Source: Episyrphus balteatus
Lineage: Eukaryota; Arthropoda; Insecta; Diptera; Syrphidae
Length of the DNA: 64,000 nucleotides
Reading direction: 5' to 3'
Assembly: GCF_945859705.1 (NCBI RefSeq)
Contig: NC_079136.1
Location: 9,217,501-9,281,500 of the forward strand
Position numbers and translations under genes: made by a program. Position 1 is the stretch's first letter. Each line of letters begins with the position of its first letter. Shown here piece by piece: positions 37,565 to 47,800 of the stretch. The notes below the pieces were generated by a model, which searched no databases, was not told where the DNA came from, and saw only the letters and a list, made by a program, of their open reading frames with translations.

Positions 37565-38461
37565 AATAAAGGACCCCGCACATTTTGTATGGGAAGTGGC
37601 CCTCGGTGAAATTGTCTGAAATTTTAGTATGTTGTTCTCTTGAAGCCCTTGATCAAAAGTCGATATGGGCAGAAAGTCGAAAAATGGACAGTTTTTAAAA
37701 TAACGGGTTTTTTCCGATGACTATCTCAAACCTTTTAAAAGGGATAGTAACTCTCTAAATTGTATTTTGCGCTATTCTAATGTGGAATCCATAGGTTTTT
37801 AGGGTCGATGAAACCGAATCCAAAGTCCATTTTGCCCCATCACGTCAGGTTTTCAAGATAACCTCAAAAAATGTCACAGCACAAAAAAAAAATTTTTGTT
37901 TGAACTGGGAGTGCGACAGTGCTAAATATATGTTTTTCGGGTCGCTAAAACTAGATTCGAAGTCTATTTTGCCCTATCACGTCAGGTTTTCGAGATAACA
38001 TCAAAAAAGAAACGAGCATCTTTTTTGAAGTTATCTCGAAAACCTGACGTGATAGGGCAAAATAAACTTCGAATTTGGTTTCAGCGACCCGAAAAACATA
38101 TAATAAACATAGTCGCACTCCCAGATGAAAAAAAAAAATTTTTTGAGGCTGTAATATTTTTTGAGGTTATCTTGAAAATCTGACATGATGGGGCAAAATG
38201 GACTTCGGATTCGGTTTCAGCGACCCTTTAAACCTATGGATTCCACTAAAAAATAGCGTAAAACACAATAAGAGAGTTACTATCCCATTTAAAGGTTCGA
38301 GATGGTCATCGGAAAAAACCCGTTATTTTAAAAACTGTCCATTTTTCGACTTTCTGCCCATATCGACTTTTGATCAAGGGCTTCAAGAGGACAACATACT
38401 AAAATTTCAGACAATTTCACCGAGGGCCACTTCCCATACAAATTGTGCGGGGTCCTTTATT
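37565..38461. mobile_element. Near-perfect 0.9-kb palindrome
   Basis: The sequence beginning AATAAAGGACCCCGCACA at the left is repeated as its complement ending TGTGCGGGGTCCTTTATT at the right. The two arms, each about 440 bp, match almost throughout and meet at a short loop near 38010-38020. Each arm contains two copies of a unit of about 100 bp (gggtcg..aaa..ttttgcccyatcacgtcaggtttt). The word aata flanks both ends. It would form a long hairpin if transcribed; no coding sequence is evident. Confidence 0.82.
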
Positions 38462-38605
38462 AATAGAAGTGACATCGATATTGCGTTTTTTTTTTTAAAG
38501 AGGATGATATCTAGAAAAATTCTTGTCACACCATATAATACATTTTCTATCTCAAACAACCATCGAGTAATACTATGTTTTCACCAACGCTAAATCCGAG
38601 ATCTA

Positions 38606-38662
38606 CCCGACAAACAATTTTGGTTCTATAAAGCATTATAGAAGCAAAATTGTTAGTAGGGT
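38606..38662. mobile_element. 57-bp hairpin MITE (CCCGACAAAC family)
   Basis: CCCGACAAACAATTTTGGTT..AAGCATTATAGAAGC..TTGTTAGTAGGG folds on itself. The arms equal those of 7150-7236, without that copy's central loop. TA flanks both ends (38604-38605, 38663-38664), suggesting a TA target. Confidence 0.6.
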
Positions 38663-38663
38663 A

Positions 38664-39550
38664 GCTAAGTAGATTTAAAATAAATCGGGTTGGGTACGAT
38701 TGACCGCATTTTAAAATCTCGTTTTTAAAATCTCGCATCTTAAAATCTCGCATTATGAAATCTCTTATATCGAAATCTCGCAATTACAAAATCTCGCTTA
38801 ACGAAAGCTCGCAACATTAAAATCTCGCAATATAAAATCTCGCATTGAAATAAAATATTTATTAATTCGCGCGCGCGAGAGTTTAGTTCTATGGAAAGTT
38901 TAAGCTGCAGCAATCGAGATCCAATAGAAATGCTAAACGAAGGAATAAAACCGTTATTCGCAATACATCTTTACAAAATACATATAAAAAACGACTTCAA
39001 CTGTCAAAAATTGATAACTTGCGAAGCATAGCTCAAAACCTCTCGCTATCTTAAAATTATTGTTTTTGTATGGAATTATGTATATTATCTTTACTTTTTG
39101 TTTGTTAACTATTGAAGTAATTTATTTTTCAATTAAATGACTTTCCTGGGAATTTATTGTTTTGTTTTTGTTGTTTATTTATGAGAAAAAGATAGAAAAG
39201 GTAAAAGTTTGTTGTATGCATATTAGACTTCTATTTAATAGTGTTCAAGATCAACTGGATTAAGGATTAAAAGGACTTAATTCAATCGAGTTTGTCGAGT
39301 ATTACAATGCGAGGTTTTTGTGGTGCGAGATTTTGTTATAGCGAGAATTTTATGCAGAAATGAGATTTTTTCTAAAAATGCGAAATTTTGGTTTGCGGGA
39401 TTTTGAAAATGCGAGATTTTCTTATGAAAAATTTTAAAAATGCGAAATTTTGTTTTGCGTGAAATTTTTAAAAATGCGAGATTTCGTTATAAGAGATTTT
39501 AGTTTGCGATCAATCGTACCGCTCCCAAATAAATCTACTTCGCTAAATCT
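38664..39550. repeat. Palindrome with minisatellite arms
   Basis: The outer arms read gtagatttaa..gggtacgattgaccgc on the left and its complement (gcgatcaatcgtacc..aaatctac) on the right. Inside the left arm (38700-38850) a degenerate unit of about 13-16 bp, (t)aaaatctcgcat, is repeated about nine times. The right arm (39300-39510) carries the same unit on the other strand (tgcgagattttgt, about nine copies). The centre is unique AT-rich DNA with a gcgcgcgcgag run. No gene is present. It may be a foldback-type element whose termini are tandem repeats. Confidence 0.65.
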
Positions 39551-39664
39551 CAGATTTGGGTTCAGCTATTTAGATTTAGAATAAAACTCGAGATTTAGAG
39601 CACGTATACGTCATAGTGTACAAGGAAAACGTACAAATAATGGGAATTACAACAATGCAACAAT

Positions 39665-39705
39665 TGCATCTGTAAAGCTTTATAGAACCAAAATTGTTTG
39701 TCGGG
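39665..39705. repeat. Single arm of the CCCGACAAAC family
   Basis: Complement of the arm that opens 38606 (ends ..CAAAATTGTTTGTCGGG), also matching 7150-7185. It may pair with 38606 as the other end of a larger element of 1.1 kb, or be an independent half copy. Confidence 0.5.
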
Positions 39706-39789
39706 TGGCCTAGGTGCCAATTTGATATGAAACAACACTTACACTTGGTTCATCTTTTTGTTATACTAAGTTTTGTGAACTTTTCCGAA

Positions 39790-40200
39790 GGTTTTTTAGG
39801 TGCTAAACTCGAATCCGAAATTAAAAATTTCTATCATCGTTTTCAAGATATTTCCGTTATAAAATCTCTATAGTAAATTTTTTCTAAATTTTAAGCATTT
39901 TCCTACCTTACAGTGGTTTTGTTTCAGGAACTAAACAACTTTTTTCATTAGGTTTTCGGTTGTCTGAACTCGAATCCGAAATCAGAATTTTTCTATCAGC
40001 TCGCGTTTTTTGAAATATTTCCATCATAAGATCTATAGATTTTTTGTTAATTTTTAAGCTAGTGGTTTTTAGCTTATAGTGGTTTTGTTTCAGGAACAAA
40101 ACCTGTGTTGAATTTGAATCCGCAATCAGAATTTTAATCGAGATGTTCTCGTTATAACATCTCAAAATTCTATTATTTGCTACTTTTTAAGCATTTCTCT
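39790..40200 (+). repeat. Degenerate tandem repeat, about 2.5 units
   Basis: The phrase ctcgaatccgaaat occurs near 39808 and 39969, with a mutated third copy (tttgaatccgcaat) near 40112. Each is followed by tttctatc, atatttcc and ataa..atct. A second shared phrase, cagtggttttgtttcaggaa, follows. The period is about 142-162 bp. Function unknown. Confidence 0.55.
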
Positions 40201-40649
40201 AGCACCTGTATGCTGTATCACCCAAACTAGAGCTGCTAGAAAAAAACTGAGGGCATATTTGAAATCAGCAATTCCAAATTATTAAAAAACAATTTCAAAA
40301 AATCATAAAACAAAAAAGGTGCAATTTTGTTTACTAGTGTAATAAATGAATCTGCAGATGTTCCTGTGAGTTGGAGATTAGGATTTTGAAGAACTGGAAA
40401 AATGTGAATGTGATATTTTTGTATCTATTAAAGGCATTATAATGTGAAATATACTTTTGAATCCTATAACGGGCGAGTTTATACTGTACAGTACAGGTAC
40501 ACCAATATAACACTTAGAAATGTAGTAAGTTTAAAAAAATAAATTTTCGAATGAGGATTTATTTCAGCAATAGACATCTCTTTTGCTGACCTTGAGTATC
40601 ATAACTCAACAAATTTGTTAAGCTACATAAATAAATAAGACAACAAATT

Positions 40650-41863
40650 TAAAATTCTTTTAATGTAAAATTGTATTTTCTATATTTATATAAATCTTAC
40701 AATTATTGTTTTTTTTTTTATTTTATAAATTTAAATTTGTATAAACAATTTATTATTGACAACTATTGCATAAATTCACATTTTTGTTTTTTTATTTTAT
40801 TTCTTGAACATATTAAAAAAATATATCCTCTGGTCTATTTTCAATTTACAATTATATAAAATTCTTAAAATGAAGTTATCTATCTAAATAAAAAAAAAAT
40901 ATTTATTTAAAAATAAAATCTATATAAAAAATTAAATATTCAAAAAAATACATTTGTTTCGCATAAAAACAATGAACTAAAAGTCATCATCATCAGCCTT
41001 TGAATTTTAAACATTATAATCTAAACTTAATAATTATTTTTGAACGAAAAATACAAGTTTTTTTAATTTTATTTTTTTTTTTAATTGATTAAACTAAATA
41101 AATAATAATTTATTTTATAAGAAATTAAGATGATTGTAAAATACAAAAAAAAAAAAAAACTTAAACTATCTAGGGGCGAATGAAATAAAAATATAACTGG
41201 AATTGCATCAAACTTTGTTTTTTTTTTTTAATTTTTTTTAATCATTTTATGTTTAAAATTAAAATAAAAAAAATTAACTATTTACATTTTGTTTGTATTT
41301 ACATAAAAATATTTTAAAGAATAATCTCTGTTCTAATTAATTTTTTTTTATATTTACATTTAAGAAATTATCTTAAGTTAACTTAAAATTTTTTTTTCTT
41401 ATTTTTTAAACTTAAAATTAAAATTACATTTAATTTTATAATATCACACTCATTAGGATTTGAAAACAATTAATATTGCTGTTTAATATTTTTCTTTTTT
41501 TATTTAACTTGAATACTGCGTGAGATTTCATTTTTTTAAAATATAATTGTTTAAGTAGGTTCTGAAGTTTATTTATAGATGGCGCTTTTTCTCAACATAA
41601 ATTGTCTCTCTTCTCTCTTTACTCTTTTTAAATGCATTTTGCGAGGAACTTATGTGCATCTCTTCAGTTAAAATAAATTTTTTTTAAACAACTTTCGTGC
41701 GTATCGTACGAGATCTCTATATTTCTTCTTATTCTCAACAACCCCCTCTATCGGAAGACAATCGGAAACTTAGATTACAATAAATATATATCTAACATTT
41801 ACAACCAATGACAACCTATGGTTAACTTAAAAAACTGTGCGCCATAATAATTATGGCCCTTCA
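40650..41863 (-). promoter_or_regulatory. Probable Serrate 3' untranslated region
   Basis: Very AT-rich DNA immediately downstream of the Serrate stop codon. On the transcribed strand it contains one GTCTTCC heptamer (41759-41753, GY-box sequence) and one TGTGAT (41448-41443, K-box core). Both are motifs bound by microRNAs in Notch-pathway transcripts of Drosophila. Single copies can occur by chance. Poly-A signals in the minus sense are plentiful and the end is not resolved. Confidence 0.4.
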
Positions 41864-44800
41864 CTACACATGCACCGTTAGAACGTCCGGATCGCCAGTG
41901 ATGGGTGGCGCAGATTTACAGTTGATTGAGCGTTTTCCAAAGTCCTTGCGCGGACTGTCCAACGAACCGACAGTATTTTTCTTCATGTCGAAGTTTTGTG
42001 TTTTATGCAGGAGGATTTGTGAGTTTCTCTTTTGCTGCATAGCTTTGGACGACGAGTCCAGCTCGTGGTCAAAATTTGATTCACATGGCGGATAAAGTGG
42101 TTGCGAGTGATGCAGGGAACTTGGGCCAGCAGCTAAGGGAGGTATACTGGATAACTCTGGGGCTGGGTTTAGACTCAATTCCATGCCATTCGCTCGAAGG
42201 GAGCTCGTGCTCCCTTTCAGAGGATTCGTGTATCTTTTTAGATTCTCTTCATTTTGTAGGTTATTTGATTTTTCTTCCTCGTGTCGCAAAGCATCGAGGG
42301 ATGAAGTGAGATTGATGCCGGAAGTAGTTCTTATCGATGTTTTTTGTTTCCAAATCATGACCATGAAAACTGCAAAACCCACTAGAACTATTCCAATGCC
42401 ACATAGAATTCCAAAGAGGAGGCCGGAGCTATTGGAATTCTTTGTTACCAAGGCAGTTTCTACTTTGACTTCAAGAATTGAAATCAAAGGTGCCAATGAT
42501 GGGTTAGGAACTTGTTGATTTGTATGAGAAATTCCACTTTGCCGTGAAAGTAATTCACCAAGGAGTTTTATTGCAAGTGGAAGTTGGGCATCGCCAACCT
42601 TTGTAGATGACTGTAAAGAAAAGAAATTAAAAAAATTAGAAATTAGTTTAAGATACAGAAAAGAATATAATTTTTTCTTGTTTACATTTATTTTACAAAT
42701 AAAATCCTACTACCCAGACACAATCTTAAAAGGGGAATTTGGATGAAATAGGTAGGTACCAACCTGACAGCTAATTAGGGATGGGAAAAACCGGCCGGTT
42801 TAAACCGGTTTCGGTTTTTTGGTCGACCGGTTTTTTTCGGTTTTTTTGTTCTCTCGGTTTAAACAGGTTTTTGAGAAAAAAACCGAAAAAAGACCGGCTG
42901 AAAAAAAACGTTGAACAAAAAAAAAATACCCGACGAGACAAAAACTGAAAACCATTAAAACTTTCATCCCCCTACTCAACTAACCATACTATTGTAAATT
43001 TTCATTCATATTCAGCTTAAAAAATTTCTCAAAACTCTAGTAGAGTATAACTAAAGCAAATTTTTAAGGAACCCGGCCGAACAGCTTTGATTTTGACCAT
43101 TTTTTTTTAAACGTAGGTAATTAAAAATACTTATCTATAGACTTTACTATAGATTAAAAATTGCCCATGTTGCCGTATTGCTTTTTAAAATTAAAATTAA
43201 TTTTTTTTTGAACAAAACCATTTTTTTTGCTTAAATTTCATAAGACAAATAACAGCAAAAGTTTCTCTAGGTATTTAAGGAAACAAAATATATAGTCCGG
43301 TCAAATTAGACATTTGAGGTTACATAAATTCCCAGCAAGCTGAAAATTGGTAGGATTGTTATAAATACCATCATAAATAAAATTTAAAAAGTCCTCATCG
43401 ATCCGAGTTGTGGAAAAAAATTTACGGGGGGTCAAAGGTCAAAAAAATGGGTTTTTCACGATTTTTAGCAAAACGAAAAGTCTTATCAAAAAATTTTCAA
43501 TGCGAAAATTGTAGACCAGCTTATTATCTATAAAAAGTGTCATGACACTTTTTTTCCTCAGACCCACCGTTTTTGAGATATAACGATTCAAATAGTTGAA
43601 GTTGAGTTGTAATCGTCATAATCAGGCATATTTTGAAAAAAAAAACTCCCAACAGAAAAGTTCCTGAAATTTTACTATCTTTTAGCTTGAATTTCGTTCT
43701 TCAATGGTTAAGAATATGGAGAAAGCAAAAAAAAAAAGGAAATTTTCTCCATTTTTCCGATTGGGAGCCATTCTCCCGAAACAATTTCCCTGGGAATTTT
43801 TGTTTAGAATAGGTCTGAATATAAACAGGGTGTCCGATAGGGAATGGACAACCCTAAAATGGCTGATAGCTACAGTTATGACTGTTCCAAAAACAGATAT
43901 AAAAAAGTGCTATCGCAACCAGTTCATAAAATATTGACTTTTTTTCGTTCAGTGTATTTTAAATTTTATCATCTTGTGTTTTCGTTCACTACAACCACAA
44001 ATGAATGAATTTTATTTATTTCTTTTTTTTATAATTTTTTACAATAATTGGCTGAGTACATATTAAGTTTAAAAACTTCATAGCTATTGCACATTTTTCT
44101 TAAAAAAAATTTGAAGTCTGTTTTTCGAGCAAAATGAAAAAAAAGTATTTTATGAAAAATTTTAAACTACTGTGGTACAAAATAAATCAAAGGAACCTAG
44201 GTGGCCACCTTTTTTAAAAATACTCTCAACTAAGAGGAATTTCAAAATGGTAAAAGGTTTGTCATACCTAGAGTTATAAGGAAGTTATCGGTACCATGAG
44301 TCTGGTCAAATAAGACTCAAAAAAAGGGGTGAGGTTACACAAATTCCCAGCAAGCTGAAATTTGGTAGGATTGTTGGAAACACCATCATAAATAAAACCT
44401 TAAAAGTCCTCATCGATCCGAGACCTGGAAAAAAAATTACTCGGGGTCAAAGGTCAAAAAAACGATTTTTTTCTCGATTTTCACCAAAACGGTAAGTATT
44501 ACCTATCAAAAAATTTTCAATGCGAAAATTGTAGACCAGCTTATTATCTATAAAAAGTGTCATGACACTTTTTTTGCTCAGACCCACCGTTTTTGAGATA
44601 TAACGATTCAAAAATTTTGAGTTGTAATCGTCATAATCAGGTCTATTCTAAACAAGAATCTGGGGGATATGTTTTCTGGAGAAGGGATCCCAACTGAAAA
44701 CTTCCCGAGATCTCAGTCTCTTTAAGCTTGAATTTTGTTCCCCCATGGTTAAGATTGGGAGCACTTCTTCCGAAACTATTTCCCCGGGAATTTTTGTTTA

Positions 44801-47800
44801 GAATAGAAATGTATAAGTGCATCACGGTTTTACACCACTGAAGATGTAAGACAAGTAAAAATACACTAAGACCCCACATACGCGATTAGGCTCATACGCG
44901 ATTAGGCTTATTCGCGATTAGGCTAATTCGCGATTAGGCTTATACGCCTATATTACCAAGTTCAGGTGTGGCTTGGTTATCAGCTAGACCCAAAAGACTG
45001 GGGTTGGAAGTTGGTCAACAATGCACTAGAACCTGTTCCAACATTATTCCCACCTGCACCGGAAAAAAAGCTGAACACAATTTTTTGCAACTGTAAAAAG
45101 GGATGTAGTGCTAAATGTGGTTGCAAAAAAGTTGGAATGTTTTGTTCTGTAGCATGCACAAATTGTCAAGACCGGTCGTGCTCCAATGTTGAATCACCAA
45201 CAATTGAGGATTCATTTGACACCAACGAGGAGACAAGCGATGTGTCATTATTAACTTGCATCCAGGACCAAGAACAAGAAGAAGTTGAAGAGGAAGAGAA
45301 CTATGACACAGATGGATAAATCTACCTATTTTTTTTTTTTGTATGAACCCCAATAAATCCGTGGAATAAGCCTACCGGGGAAACCACATTAAAAAAAACG
45401 CGCTAGGTACACTACCTCAAAGGTGGCGTGGAAACGTGTGCATAATTATGACGATTACAACTCAACTTCAACTTTTTGAATCGTTATATCTCAAAAACGG
45501 TGGGTCTGAGGAAAAAAAGTGTCATGACACTTTTTATAGATAATAAGCTGGTCTACAATTTTCGCATTGAAAATTTTTTGATAAGACTTTTCGTTTTGCT
45601 AAAAATCGTGAAAAACCCATTTTTTTGACCTTTGACCCCCCGTAAATTTTTTTCCACAACTCGGATCGATGAGGACTTTTTAAATTTTATTTATGATGGT
45701 ATTTCCAACAATCCTACCAATTTTCAGCTTGCTGGGAATTTATGTAACCTCACCCCCTTATTTTAGTCTAATTTGACCGGACTAATAAGGGAGTAAGGGG
45801 CAATCTTCCATTGTTTAAGCGATAAATGCAATTTTCTCACAATCTGACTTCAAACACTAAACAAATATTTTGAAAACAACGGCAACACCTACAACATTTT
45901 AAAATATATTTTTAAAAAGCCTGAAGCTCATTCTTATCTCTTAAATTTAAATCCACTAAATTTAATTAAGAGTTTTTGAAAAAAAAAAAATGGTCCTCAA
46001 ACTCAGAATTAAAAAAAAAATGTTATTAAAAAAATTTAAAATGACTTTTTTCCAAATTTTTTCTAATAAAATATGAATTTATTTAAAAAAAATTTTTGGT
46101 CATAAATATTATTAGTTGAATTCCGAAGCAGAAAAGGTAATATACAGGGTGTTCCAAAAGTTAACGTCGAAACGAAAACGGTAGATAGGGTAGGTGGTGA
46201 CAGTTATCAGAAAAATAATAAAAAAAATCGCTGCCATATATTTTGTGAGTTATGGGCATTTGAAAAAAAGTATAAAAAATGGTCACCCTGTGACGGTTTT
46301 TCATGTGCCGTGACTACAAATCTTAATTTTTCTCAGTTTTTTCTTTTGTTACGGAACCTTGAATAACCCTGCTACCAAATGCATTCAAAAATTTTAACTC
46401 ATCTGCATCAGTTTTAAAGCAAATATACTTTTTTTGCCCAACTAAGTACTAAAAAATTTTACATGACTCTAATTCAATGAACCGTAGTGTAAAAAAAATG
46501 CACTACGATGTTTCGGCAAGTTACCTTAAAAGTTGGTGTGTTCAATTCTCTTTTCAAAATGGTATAACATTGTTGAGAATATTTCATAAATAACAGAGAT
46601 AAAATTTATTTTCTTAAGAAATCCGACTTTTTTATTAGGTAATTTTTCCATATTATTTAAGTTTGGTACCCTTTCAGAACCTTTCAGAATACGGAATAAG
46701 AAAAATATCAGACCTTAGCCCAAAAGTATAGCCAACACTCTTAACTAAAAAAAATTACAAACTAAGAATTAAATAATATTTTTTTATAACTTTTACAAAC
46801 CAACAAAAAAGAAATCCCGAACATATGATTTTCTTTAAAATCGTTTTTCTCAAAACGAAATTTTTGGAATTAGGCCGTTTTGGTGCTAAGCTCCTCATAT
46901 ATTTTTTTTTTCCTTGAATTTCCTAGACAATCTTTTGGCATCAATTAATTTATGAAATTTAAGAAACATATTTGAAAAAAATTCCTTTGGAAATATTTAT
47001 CTACTTTGATCTACTTTGCTATACTGAAAAAGTAGTTCAAATATTTCCAAAGGAACGCAGCTTCTATAGACTTTAAAGTATTTTTAGGTCCATTTTCTTC
47101 ACTCGGAGTTGAACAAAACTTGAGAATTTTTATACTAAAAATTCTCAAGTTATGTTCAACTCCGAGTGAAGAAAATGGACCTTAATTACCCACGTTTGAA
47201 AAAAAAGATCATCAAAATCTAAGCTGTTCGGCCGGGTTCCCTAATATTGCCAATTTTTGCGCTTTAGTTACTCCACTACTCCTACTAAAAGTGAGGTAAG
47301 AACTCTTATAAAACGAAATCAATCTAAAAAAAATTTACTTAGGGATTTTTTTCGAAAAGTTTTTTGTTTTGGTTGACAAATTAAATTAAATTTTTTGTCC
47401 TTTGCAATTTTTTCATTTTTAAATTATCGACGAAAAACGCTTAAAAACCGGAAAACCGCGCATGCAACTAATTTTTTTAATAATATTTGACCATTTTCCG
47501 ACAAAAATCAATTATTTTTTCAATTAATAATTTTTTCAAATGACATTTTAAAAATTAAAACAAAAACTAATATCCAGTTTACTGTGATTCAAATATATAA
47601 ATTAGAGGCCGAACTGACACATAGGTCTCCTTTATTGACAAACAATTTGTTGTCAAAATTTCTTTCGGAAGATATTACCTTATTATGTGTACTGTGCATC
47701 TAATATACCCGACAAAGCGTTCCCGGAACACTTCCATAACTCAAAAAATAAAATTTAAATGTCAAGTCATTTTACTAAATTCTATTTAAATCTTAATTTT

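Larger units (their letters stand above)
43293..45784. mobile_element. Foldback element, TAGTCC-ended family, copy 2
   Basis: Ends TAGTCCGGTCAAATTAGAC and the exact complement. Inverted arms of about 340 bp (43300-43640 and 45440-45784) are nearly identical, and a third, direct copy of the arm sits at 44290-44640. Each arm holds an inner palindrome (aaagtgtcatgacacttt). The unique core 44880-45350 carries a short tandem repeat and a cysteine-rich ORF. No transposase is visible, so it is probably non-autonomous and moved in trans. Confidence 0.75.
43068..47240. mobile_element. Outer inverted-repeat pair
   Basis: GGAACCCGGCCGAACAGCTT at 43068 and its complement at 47221-47240 are inverted copies. 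The similarity runs inward through GATTTTGA and AAACGT(A/G)GGTAATTAA and outward through AACTAAAGC. The pair bounds 4.2 kb that includes the foldback element 43293-45784. It could be the ends of one larger element into which the foldback element inserted. Confidence 0.5.

Noticed and set aside
38198..38593. 131-codon ORF across the right arm of the palindrome
   Set aside because: It follows from the inverted arm sequence and is not supported by any domain.
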